A stretch of DNA of 64,000 nt, taken from NCBI GenBank assembly GCA_963733765.1, contig CAVTEI010000003.1, positions 2,480,001 through 2,544,000 of the forward strand, written 5' to 3'. The translations under genes and the position numbers were made by a program. Source of the stretch: DATKAS01 sp963733765. Its GTDB lineage: Bacteria; Actinomycetota; Acidimicrobiia; Acidimicrobiales; DATKAS01. Positions 37,658 to 45,299 of the stretch are shown here, in pieces (the first letter of the stretch is position 1; each line of letters starts with the position of its first letter). The notes below the pieces were generated by a model. That model made no database searches, had not been told where the DNA came from, and saw only the letters and a program-made list of their open reading frames with translations.

Positions 37658-38302
37658 ATAGTCACGCCCGCGACCAACGAGCCTCGGATCAACGACCGCA
37701 TCCGTGCCCGCGAAGTCCGTCTCATCGGACCCGACGGCGCCCAGCTCGGCATCAAGCCGCTGCCCGAGGCACTCCACATCGCCCGCGAGCTCGACCTCGA
37801 CCTCGTCGAAGTCGCGCCTGACGCCAATCCGCCTGTCTGCAAAGTCCTCGACTACGGCAAGTTCAAGTACGAGGAAGCGCAGCGAGCCAAGGAGTCACGG
37901 CGCAAGAGCAGCAGCATCTCGATCAAGGAGATGAAGTACCGACCGAAGATCGGGCAGGGCGACTTCGACACCAAGACCCGAAAGATCTCCGAGTTCTTGG
38001 GCGAGGGTCACAAGGTCAAGGTGACGATCATGTTCCGAGGTCGGGAGGTGTATCACCCCGAGCTCGGCATGAAGATCCTCGAACAGGTCGCTGAGCAGGT
38101 CGCCCATGTGGCCAAGATCGAGGCTTCCCCGAAGCTCGACGGCCGCAACATGACGATGGTGCTTGCACCTGACCGCAAGGCCCAGGCCGGCAAGAAGGAA
38201 TCCCAGAGGGAACATCCGCCCGCACAACCGCAGGAACAGCCCCAAGAACAACCGCCGGCACCACCGGCCGACGAGACGGCTGCGCAAGAGACCCCGGCGT
38301 AG
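37658..38302 (+). CDS. infC: Translation initiation factor IF-3 with AUA start codon
   Basis: Prevents premature 50S joining and checks start-codon choice. The N-domain (NEPRINDRIRAREVRLIGPDG, ALHIARELDLDLVEVAP, PPVCKVLDYGKFKYEEAQ) and C-domain (KVKVTIMFRGREVYHPELG, then KLDGRNMTMVLAP) are complete. In frame, TGA at 37649 is followed by GCA CCA ATA GTC ACG; no ATG/GTG/TTG occurs before the conserved domain. ATA 37658 lies nine nt after GGAG (37645-37648), so AUA is the likely start. Rare starts (AUU in E. coli) allow IF-3 to repress its own synthesis. The C-terminus is a Pro/Gln-rich extension. 214 aa. Confidence 0.93.
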   Translation: MVTPATNEPRINDRIRAREVRLIGPDGAQLGIKPLPEALHIARELDLDLVEVAPDANPPVCKVLDYGKFKYEEAQRAKESRRKSSSISIKEMKYRPKIGQGDFDTKTRKISEFLGEGHKVKVTIMFRGREVYHPELGMKILEQVAEQVAHVAKIEASPKLDGRNMTMVLAPDRKAQAGKKESQREHPPAQPQEQPQEQPPAPPADETAAQETPA

Positions 38303-38326
38303 CCGCCGAAACCAGGAGACACGACG

Positions 38327-38524
38327 ATGCCGAAGATGAAGACCCACCGAGGCGCGGCCAAGCGCTTCAAGAAGACGGGCAGCGGGAAGCTGCTTCGGCT
38401 GCGCGCCAACCGCCAGCACCTGTTCGAGGCCAAGCCTTCGACGCGGACCCGGCGCCTGAAGGGCGAGATCGAGGTCTCGCCCGCCGACGCGCCGCGCATC
38501 AAGCGGCTCCTCGGCGACCGCTGA
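38327..38524 (+). CDS. rpmI: 50S ribosomal protein L35
   Basis: 65 aa, very basic. PKMKTHRGAAKRFKKTGSGK at the N-terminus and LFEAKPSTRTRRLKG in the middle are typical of bL35. It sits in the universal infC-rpmI-rplT order, 24 nt after infC with GGAG upstream (38312-38315). Confidence 0.97.
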   Translation: MPKMKTHRGAAKRFKKTGSGKLLRLRANRQHLFEAKPSTRTRRLKGEIEVSPADAPRIKRLLGDR

Positions 38525-38578
38525 CACGCGCGTCTGACCGCCGCATCGTCACTCGTTCCCCGCTGAAAGGAGCCACTA

Positions 38579-39010
38579 ATGGCCAGGGTCAAGCGCGCCG
38601 TCGCCAGCAAGAAGCACCGTCGCACCGTTCTCGAGCGCGCGAAGGGGTACTACGGCAACAAGAGCCGGTCGTACCGCGCCGCCAACGAGCAGGTGATGCA
38701 CAGCCTGCAGTACGCCTACCGCGACCGCCGCGCTCGCAAGGGTGACTTCCGCCGTCTGTGGATCCAGCGCATCAACGCCGGCTGCCGCCAGCACGGTCTC
38801 AGCTACAACCGCTTCATCGACGGCCTGCACACCGCCGGCATCGAGGTCGACCGCAAGGTGCTCGCCGACCTGGCCGTCACCGACCCCGCGGCCTTCGCCA
38901 CGCTGGTCGAGTTGGCACGTACCGCCGTGGAGCAGAAGGCGTCAGAGGCGGAGACGTCTCAGAACGACACGTCAGAGACCGACACGTCAGAGACCAAGCA
39001 AGCGTCCTGA
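38579..39010 (+). CDS. rplT: 50S ribosomal protein L20
   Basis: bL20, needed for early 50S assembly. MARVKRAVASKKHRRTVLERAKGYYGNKSR, then RRARKGDFRRLWIQRINAGCR and SYNRFIDGLHTAGIEVDRKVLADLA are typical. The first ~118 residues cover the whole family. The last ~25 residues (EAETSQNDTSETDTSETKQAS) are an extra acidic, Ser/Thr-rich tail with a DTSET repeat. 143 aa. AAAGGAG precedes the ATG. Confidence 0.97.
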   Translation: MARVKRAVASKKHRRTVLERAKGYYGNKSRSYRAANEQVMHSLQYAYRDRRARKGDFRRLWIQRINAGCRQHGLSYNRFIDGLHTAGIEVDRKVLADLAVTDPAAFATLVELARTAVEQKASEAETSQNDTSETDTSETKQAS

Positions 39011-39765
39011 CCGCGCTCGGCCCGCGCCACCCGGAGATCCAGCGACTTCGTCGACTCGCGCGCGACCGTGTGGCTCGGGAGGACGAGCAAGCGTTCCTGA
39101 TCGAAGGGCCGACGCTCGTCGCCGAAGCGGTACGGGCCAACTGGCCCCTCGAGGCGATCTACGTCGAAGAGGGTGCGTCGGTCGAGGGCCTGCCCGCCGG
39201 CACCCCGGTCGCACGCGGCGTGCTCGAGCGGGTCGCGACGACCGTGACTCCGCGTCCGGTGCTCGCCGTCGCCCGGCGCCAGGTGGCGCCGCTCGGCGCG
39301 CTGCGCGACGCGTCGTTCGTCGTTGTGCTCGCGGCGCTCGCCGACCCCGGCAACCTCGGGACGATCGTCCGGAGCGCCGAGGCGGCCGGGGTGGACGGCG
39401 TAGTCGTCGCTGGGGGCGTCGATCCGTTCAACCCGAAGTCCGTGCGAGCTTCCGCAGGCTCGATCTTCTTCGTCCCCCTCGCTCTGGTCGACGACGGCAC
39501 TGCCGCGCTCGAGGACCTCGGCTCGTGGGGGATGCGCCGCATCGGCACTCGCGCCGACGCCGACCGGCCGTATGACGAGATCGACATGCGCGGGGCGGTC
39601 GCGTTGGTGCTTGGCAGCGAATCGCACGGGATCGATGACGATGTGGGGGCTCGCGTGGACGAGATGGTGTCGATCCCGATGGCGGGCCAGGCGGAGTCGC
39701 TCAACGTGGCGGCCGCCGCCGCAGTGCTGTGTTTCGAGGTGGCGCGCCAGCGCAGGGGCTTGTGA
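39007..39765 (+). CDS. TrmH/SpoU family rRNA 2'-O-ribose methyltransferase
   Basis: A SAM-dependent RNA methyltransferase with the alpha/beta-knot fold. The N-terminal substrate-binding domain runs from PRHPEIQRLRRLARDR to FLIEGPTLVAEAV. SPOUT motifs are ADPGNLGTIVRSAEAAG (motif 1), LVLGSESHGID (motif 2) and SIPMAGQAESLNVAAAAAV (motif 3). 252 aa. No ATG/GTG/TTG precedes the conserved N-terminus; CTG 39007 overlaps the rplT stop as CTGA and is the best candidate. GTG 39070 would remove part of the domain. Position between rplT and pheS is usual for actinobacteria. Confidence 0.87.
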   Translation: MTALGPRHPEIQRLRRLARDRVAREDEQAFLIEGPTLVAEAVRANWPLEAIYVEEGASVEGLPAGTPVARGVLERVATTVTPRPVLAVARRQVAPLGALRDASFVVVLAALADPGNLGTIVRSAEAAGVDGVVVAGGVDPFNPKSVRASAGSIFFVPLALVDDGTAALEDLGSWGMRRIGTRADADRPYDEIDMRGAVALVLGSESHGIDDDVGARVDEMVSIPMAGQAESLNVAAAAAVLCFEVARQRRGL

Positions 39766-39771
39766 GTCGGA

Positions 39772-39815
39772 AGGCCCGGTGAATCAGCCTCGGTCGGCTC
39801 CGGGCCTTTGCTTTA
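39772..39815 (+). terminator. Rho-independent terminator before pheS
   Basis: AGGCCCGG (39772-39779) pairs with CCGGGCCT (39800-39807), followed by the T-rich TTGCTTTA. It could end the infC-rplT-methyltransferase transcript or act as an attenuator for pheST. Confidence 0.7.
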
Positions 39816-39825
39816 CTTGCCCCTC

Positions 39826-40824
39826 ATGATCGACGAGATCAAGCAGGCTGAGCACGCGGCGATCGCGCGACTCGCAGCCGTCGACGATGTCGACGATCTC
39901 GCCAGCATCGAGAACGACCTCGTCGGCAAGCGGTCAGAGCTCGGCACGCTCAAGAGCCGCCTCGGTGGCCTCGACGAGGAGGGGCGCCGGGCGGCGGGCC
40001 AGGCCCTGAACGAGGCCACTCGGCGAGTGACCGCGGCGATCGAGGAGCGCCGCGCCGAGGTTGCCGCTCGGGCCCGTGCGGAGCGCATCGCCGCGGAACG
40101 GCTCGACCTCACCGAGGTGCTCACCCGTCCGCAGCGGGGTCACCTGCATCTCGTCACCCAGACGCACATGCATCTCGAGGACGTGTTCGTGGGCCTCGGG
40201 TTCACGGTGAGCGAAGGTCCCGAGGTCGAGACCGACTGGAACAACTTCACCGCGCTGAACATGCCGCCCGAGCATCCCGCGCGCAGCATGTGGGACACGA
40301 TGTTCGTGGACCTCGGCGAGCCCGGCAGCACCGTGCTCCGCACGCACACCTCCCCGGTGCAGATCCGCGTGATGCAGACGCAGCCGCCGCCGATCTACAC
40401 GATCATGCCGGGGCGAGTCTTCCGGCGCGACACGGCCGACGCGACGCACATGCCGGTGTTCCATCAGATCGAGGGGCTCGTGATCGACCGCGGCATCACG
40501 TTCGGCGACCTGTCCGGCACGATCGAGGAGTTCACCCGCGCGTACTTCGGCCGCGACTTCAACGCGCGCCTCCGACCCTCGTACTTCCCGTTCACCGAAC
40601 CGTCGGCTGAATACGACATCCAACGGCCGGACGGGTCGTGGCTCGAGCTCGGCGGGTGCGGGGTGGTGCACCCCAACGTGCTGCGCAACTGTGGGCTCGA
40701 CCCCGAGGAGTGGAGCGGCTTCGCCTTCGGATTCGGCACGGATCGCCTGCCGCTCGCGCGTCACGGCATCGACGACCTGCGGGAGATGTTCACGAACGAC
40801 ATCCGCTTCTTGGAGCAGTTCTGA
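39826..40824 (+). CDS. pheS: Phenylalanyl-tRNA synthetase alpha subunit
   Basis: Class II synthetase subunit that holds the active site. The N-terminal coiled coil (residues 1-85) binds tRNA. Motif 2 is seen in MPGRVFRRDTADATHMPVFHQIEGLVID, motif 3 in GFAFGFGTDRLPLARHGI, and the Phe pocket near SWLELGGCGVVHPNVL. 332 aa. ATG 39826 is preferred to an upstream in-frame start at 39808 inside the terminator. pheT follows after 16 nt. Confidence 0.96.
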   Translation: MIDEIKQAEHAAIARLAAVDDVDDLASIENDLVGKRSELGTLKSRLGGLDEEGRRAAGQALNEATRRVTAAIEERRAEVAARARAERIAAERLDLTEVLTRPQRGHLHLVTQTHMHLEDVFVGLGFTVSEGPEVETDWNNFTALNMPPEHPARSMWDTMFVDLGEPGSTVLRTHTSPVQIRVMQTQPPPIYTIMPGRVFRRDTADATHMPVFHQIEGLVIDRGITFGDLSGTIEEFTRAYFGRDFNARLRPSYFPFTEPSAEYDIQRPDGSWLELGGCGVVHPNVLRNCGLDPEEWSGFAFGFGTDRLPLARHGIDDLREMFTNDIRFLEQF

Positions 40825-40840
40825 TGCGGGTCCCCACCTC

Positions 40841-43195
40841 ATGAAGGTGCTCCTGTCGTGGCTGAATGAGCTCGCGCCCGTCGGCGGTGACGTCGACGAG
40901 CTCGCCGAGCTGATGAACGACCTCGGGCTCGCAGTCGACGACGTCGACCGCGTCGGCCAGCCGGTCGACGGTGTCGTCGTCGCGCGTGTGCAGGCGTTGC
41001 GGCCCCATCCCGACGCGAAGAACGTGCAACGCGTCGACGTCGACGCCGGCGACGGCGACGCACTTCAGGTGTGGTGCGGCGCGTTCAACATGCGGGTGGG
41101 CGACCTCGTGCCTCTCGCCACCGTCGGAACGACGATGCCGAACGGCATGCAGATCGGCCGGCGCAAGATCCTCGGCGAGGCCTCGAACGGCATGCTCTGT
41201 TCACCGGTCGAGCTGGGCATGGGCACGGATGCGGGCGGCATCCTCATCCTGCCGAGCGGACTGCCGGTCGGGGCTCCGCTGTGGGACGCGCTGGCGGTCG
41301 CCCCCGACGTGGTGTTCGACCTCGACCTGACTCGCAACCGCCCGGACGCCTACTCCCATGCCGGGGTGTCGCGCGACCTCGCCGCGCGACTCGGTGTGTC
41401 GGTGACGCTGCCCGATCCAGCAATCGATGTGGTCGCGCCTTCGGAGGGCGTCGCGGTGACGATCGCGGACCCCGACGGATGTGGTCGCTTCACCGCCCGA
41501 GTGATTTCCGGGGTCCGCGTCGCGGAGTCGCCGGCCTGGATCGCCGAGCGGTTGGCACGAGCGGGCATGCGTCCGATCAACAACGTCGTCGACGTGTCGA
41601 ACTACGTCATGCTCGAGCTCGGTCAGCCCAACCACACGTACGACCTCGCCAAGCTCGAGGGGGGCGGCTTCATCATCCGCAAAGCGCACGAGGGCGAGAC
41701 CGTCGTGACGCTCGACGGCATCGAGCGCGTGTGCACCGCGCGCGATGTGCTGATCTGCGATGGCAACGATCGACCGATCGGCATCGGCGGCATCATGGGC
41801 GGAGCCTCGACCGAGATCGACGAGCACACCACGGCCGTTGCGCTCGAGATGGCGTGGTTCGATCCGCCCACGATCGCGGCGTCCGCGGGCCGGCTGGCGC
41901 TGCGGTCCGAGGCATCGACGCGCTTCGAGCGGGGCGCCGACCCGGAGGGAATCGACCGCGCCGCCCGGCGCTTCGTCGAGCTCCTCCGCCTCACGTGCCC
42001 CGACGCGGCGTTGCACGGCGAGGTCGACGCGCGTGGTTCGCTCCCGGATCGCAGCCCCGTGCGACTGCGCACGTCGCGTACGAACGCGCTGCTCGGCACC
42101 GACCTCTCGGCAGGGGAGGTCGGATCGCTCCTCGCGTCGATCGGGTTCGGTGTCGACGACTCGCGGGGCGCGGAGGAGCTGCTCGTCACCGTCCCGACCT
42201 GGCGCTACGACTGCACCGTCGAGGTGGACCTGATCGAGGAGGTCGCCCGCATCCATGGTTATTCGCGGGTCGCCAAGACCGTGCCGAAGTCTCCCCATCC
42301 CGGTGGGCTCACCCCGTTGCAGCAGGATCGACGACTGGTCCGTCAGGTGCTTGTCGGTGTGGGCGCTTCCGAGGCGATGCCCAACCCCTTCCTCGCGCCC
42401 GGCGACCTCGGTCGGGCCGGCCTCGATCCCCGCGGCATCACGATCGCGAACCCGCTGGCGAGCGAGGAGTCGGTGTTGCGGACGTCGCTCCTGCCCGGAC
42501 TCCTGAAGGCTGTCGCGTACAACGAGTCGCACCGCAATGCGGGCGTGTCGCTCTTCGAGATCGGTCACGTCTACGGCGTGCCCAACCCGGGAGAGCCGCT
42601 GCCTGACGAACGCGAGATGCTCGGCGTCGCGCTTGCCGGTCGCGACGCGACGGCGGCCCGAGCGGTGTGGGATGAGCTCGCCGCGGCATTGGCCTGGCCC
42701 GAGATCGAGCTCGCGGCAGGGGAGCGGGCGGGCATGCATCCGACCCGCACGTTGCTCGTCGGCGTTGGCGGCGCACTCGGAGCGATCGGCGAAGTCGATC
42801 CGGGCGTCCTCGAGGCCCACGGCATCGAAGTCCGGGTGGCGTGGGTCGAGATCAACCTGGAAGCGCTGCTCGCGATGCCGCGGGGGGAACGCAAGTACCG
42901 GCCGGTGAGCCGCTTCCCTTCGTCGGACATCGACCTCGCGTTCGTGGTCGACGATGCGGTTCCGGCTGCGGCCGTAGAGGGCACGCTGCGGCAGGCCGCC
43001 GGCGACCTTCTCGCCGACCTTCGTCTCTTCGATGTGTACCGAGGCGAGTCGATCGGGGCGGGAGCCCGGAGCCTGGCGTACTCCCTGCGACTCCAAGCAA
43101 CTGACCGGACGCTGACCGACCGAGAGGTCGGCGAGGTCCGGCAGCGTTGCATCGACGCGGTCGAGTCGGCATTCGACGCCAAGCTCCGAGGCTGA
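40841..43195 (+). CDS. pheT: Phenylalanyl-tRNA synthetase beta subunit
   Basis: Partner of PheS; carries the editing site and structural domains. The order is: N-terminal MKVLLSWLNELAPV; OB-fold/EMAP-II-like tRNA-binding domain (VQALRPHPDAKNVQRVDVD, near residue 50); B1/B5 domains with NRPDAYSHAGVSRDLAAR; the B3/B4 editing domain (RPINNVVDVSNYVMLELGQPNHTYDLAKL); and the C-terminal anticodon-binding FDX domain (SRFPSSDIDLAFVVD). 784 aa, normal. ATG 40841. Confidence 0.96.
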   Translation: MKVLLSWLNELAPVGGDVDELAELMNDLGLAVDDVDRVGQPVDGVVVARVQALRPHPDAKNVQRVDVDAGDGDALQVWCGAFNMRVGDLVPLATVGTTMPNGMQIGRRKILGEASNGMLCSPVELGMGTDAGGILILPSGLPVGAPLWDALAVAPDVVFDLDLTRNRPDAYSHAGVSRDLAARLGVSVTLPDPAIDVVAPSEGVAVTIADPDGCGRFTARVISGVRVAESPAWIAERLARAGMRPINNVVDVSNYVMLELGQPNHTYDLAKLEGGGFIIRKAHEGETVVTLDGIERVCTARDVLICDGNDRPIGIGGIMGGASTEIDEHTTAVALEMAWFDPPTIAASAGRLALRSEASTRFERGADPEGIDRAARRFVELLRLTCPDAALHGEVDARGSLPDRSPVRLRTSRTNALLGTDLSAGEVGSLLASIGFGVDDSRGAEELLVTVPTWRYDCTVEVDLIEEVARIHGYSRVAKTVPKSPHPGGLTPLQQDRRLVRQVLVGVGASEAMPNPFLAPGDLGRAGLDPRGITIANPLASEESVLRTSLLPGLLKAVAYNESHRNAGVSLFEIGHVYGVPNPGEPLPDEREMLGVALAGRDATAARAVWDELAAALAWPEIELAAGERAGMHPTRTLLVGVGGALGAIGEVDPGVLEAHGIEVRVAWVEINLEALLAMPRGERKYRPVSRFPSSDIDLAFVVDDAVPAAAVEGTLRQAAGDLLADLRLFDVYRGESIGAGARSLAYSLRLQATDRTLTDREVGEVRQRCIDAVESAFDAKLRG

Positions 43196-43216
43196 CGCTG
43201 CGTCAAGCAGCTCCTT

Positions 43217-43245
43217 TTGACTTCACGCCCTCGGGCGAATAGCAC
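43217..43245 (+). promoter_or_regulatory. Promoter of the cupredoxin-like lipoprotein gene
   Basis: TTGACT at 43217-43222, 17-nt spacer, TAGCAC at 43240-43245, then GGGGAGG (43266-43272) before GTG 43277. Confidence 0.55.
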
Positions 43246-43276
43246 TCCCTCTTCGAGTTTTCGTTGGGGAGGCGTT

Positions 43277-44209
43277 GTGCGTCGTTTTGCTTCTGTTTGT
43301 GCGGTAGCCGTGCTGGTGCTCGTGGCCGCTTCCTGCGGAGACGACTCTGACGGCGACAGTGCCGCGACGACCGGCGGTGAGGCGGCGACAACCGCTGCGG
43401 CGGGCACGACTGCCGCCGCGCCCGAGACGACCGCCGCGGCGGAGGCGGAGCCGACCGTGGTCGATGTGACAATGGCCGACTTCTCCTACGAGGCTCCGGA
43501 CACGATCCCCGCGGGTCTCGTGACGATCAATGGTACGAACACCAGCACTGCCGAAGAGCACCAGGCGACGATCGTCCGTCTGAACGACGGCGTCACGCTC
43601 GAGCAGGCGCTCGGCACCTTCGCACAGGACGAGATCGAGGGCTTCAAGCTCGTGACGACTGCACGCGGGGCCCGAACGGCGTTGCGCCCGGCGCCAGCCA
43701 GAGCACGACGCAGGAGCTCGCCGAGGGCAACTACTTCTTCGTGTGCTTCATCCCGTCTCCGAGCGACGGTGTCGCACATGCCGAGAAGGGGATGCTCAAG
43801 GAGTTCACCGTGACCGCGCCCGCGGGCGAGGCTGCTGCAGCACCTGAGGCTGACGCCCAGGTCGTGCTCGACGACTTCAGCTTCACGCTTCCCCGCCGAC
43901 TTCAACGCCCAGGGGACATTCGAGGTGGTCAACGAGGCCGACCAGCCCCACGAGATGACGCTGTACCAGCTGTCCGAAGGCGCGACCGTCGCCGACGTGC
44001 AGGGCTTCTTCACCTCGACGGCGCCGCCCACAGGTCCGCCGCCGATCAGCCCGGCAGGGGGCAGCGCGGCGCAGGCTCCGGCCACGACAACCTTCGTGCC
44101 ACTCGAGCTCGCTCCGGGCAACTACGTGATGGTGTGCTTCGTCCCCGATGCCGCGTCGGGCACTCCCCATGTCGCACTCGGCATGATCAAGGACTTCACA
44201 GTCACCTAG
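43277..44209 (+). CDS. Lipoprotein with two cupredoxin-like repeats, frame interrupted twice
   Basis: The N-terminus is a lipoprotein signal: FASVCAVAVLVLVAASCGDD, with Cys in the lipobox AASC, then a Thr/Ala-rich linker. Two similar domains follow. The first is VVDVTMADFSYEAPDTIPAG...GNYFFVCFIPSPSDGVAHAEKGMLKEFTV. The second is VVLDDFSFTLPADF...GNYVMVCFVPDAASGTPHVALGMIKDFTV. Each ends like a blue-copper C-H-M segment. Two indels break the frame and compensate: one base lost near 43660-43675 and one C gained in CCCC at 43891-43894. Extracytoplasmic, perhaps metal binding; function unknown. Confidence 0.7.
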
Positions 44210-44220
44210 CGCCTTGCGCC

Positions 44221-44258
44221 TTGCATGATCATGCGATAGTACGTATGATCATGCAGCC
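44221..44258 (+). promoter_or_regulatory. argC promoter with double ArgR (ARG) box
   Basis: -35 TTGCAT (44221-44226), 17-nt spacer, -10 TATGAT (44244-44249). The palindrome GCATGATCATGC (44223-44234) and a second copy of ATGATCAT (44245-44252) have centres 20 bp apart. Two operators about two helical turns apart are typical of hexameric ArgR. The first covers the -35 region and the second the -10. The -10 ends 9 nt before ATG 44259, so the argC mRNA is probably leaderless. ArgR is encoded at 48260 in the same operon. Confidence 0.75.
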
Positions 44259-45299
44259 ATGGCTGCGTCGCTCAAGTCCAAGCAGATAGGGATCGTCGGC
44301 GCCTCCGGCTATCTCGGCGCGGAGCTGCTTCGACTGAGCGCGCTCCATCCTCAGCTCGAGGTCGTGCTGGCAACGGGCGACACGCAGGCGGGCAAGCTCG
44401 CGGCGTCGCGCTATCCCAACTTGGCGGCGGCGTATCCGAACCTGGTCTTCACCGAGTTCGACCCGAGCGCGTGTGAGGGGCTCGATCTCGTGTTCCTCGC
44501 CATGCCTCACGGCGCGGCGCAAGGCATGGTGCCCGAGCTGCGCAAGCGGGTGGGAGCGATCGTCGACCTCTCCGCGGACTTTCGTCTGAAGGACTCGCGC
44601 CTGTATCCGCAGTGGTATCACGAGGCTCACCAGAGCCCGGAGCTGCTCGAAGAGTTCGTCTACGGCATCCCCGAGCTCTACCGCGACGAGATCGCCGGCT
44701 CGACCGCGGTCGCGGTCGCGGGCTGCTATCCGACCGCAGCGGCGCTCGCTCTCGCACCCCTCGTGCAAGCGGGACTCATCGAGCCGTCAGGGATCATCGT
44801 CGACGCGGCGAGTGGCGTGTCCGGTGCAGGCGTCGCGTTGAAGGAGAGCTCGTTGTTCTGCACCGTCGACGAGAGCTTCTCGGCGTACGGGCTCCTCGAT
44901 CACCGTCACACGCCCGAGATCGAGCAGGCGATCGGGGCCAGCGTGCTGTTCACGCCGCACCTCGCGCCCATGAACCGAGGCATCCTCGCTACCTGTTACG
45001 CACGGCCCGCGGCGGGCCAACAGCTGACCACCGATTCGTTGCTCGCGACGCTTGGTGACGTCTACGCCGAAGAGCCGTTCGTGGTGGTGCGGCCGGACTC
45101 GCCGTCGACGAAGGCGACGCTCGGCAGCAACTGCGCCCATCTCACCGCCCGCTTCGACAGCCGAACGGGTTGGGTGGTCGTCCTCGCGGCAATCGACAAC
45201 CTCGTGAAGGGTGGCTCGGGGAACGCGGTGCAGTGCGCGAACCTCGTGCTCGGCTTCCCGGAGCCAACGGGGCTGCCGACGGTCGGTCTCAACCCGTGA
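44259..45299 (+). CDS. argC: N-acetyl-gamma-glutamyl-phosphate reductase ArgC
   Basis: NADPH-dependent third step of arginine synthesis. GIVGASGYLGAELLRL is the nucleotide loop; FLAMPHGAAQ, DLSADFRL, AVAGCYPTAAALAL (nucleophile Cys), HLAPMNRGILAT (catalytic His) and DNLVKGGSGNAVQCANL are all family signatures. 346 aa. There is no ribosome-binding site before ATG 44259, consistent with a leaderless transcript. It overlaps argB directly: argJ, normally between them, is missing. Confidence 0.95.
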   Translation: MAASLKSKQIGIVGASGYLGAELLRLSALHPQLEVVLATGDTQAGKLAASRYPNLAAAYPNLVFTEFDPSACEGLDLVFLAMPHGAAQGMVPELRKRVGAIVDLSADFRLKDSRLYPQWYHEAHQSPELLEEFVYGIPELYRDEIAGSTAVAVAGCYPTAAALALAPLVQAGLIEPSGIIVDAASGVSGAGVALKESSLFCTVDESFSAYGLLDHRHTPEIEQAIGASVLFTPHLAPMNRGILATCYARPAAGQQLTTDSLLATLGDVYAEEPFVVVRPDSPSTKATLGSNCAHLTARFDSRTGWVVVLAAIDNLVKGGSGNAVQCANLVLGFPEPTGLPTVGLNP

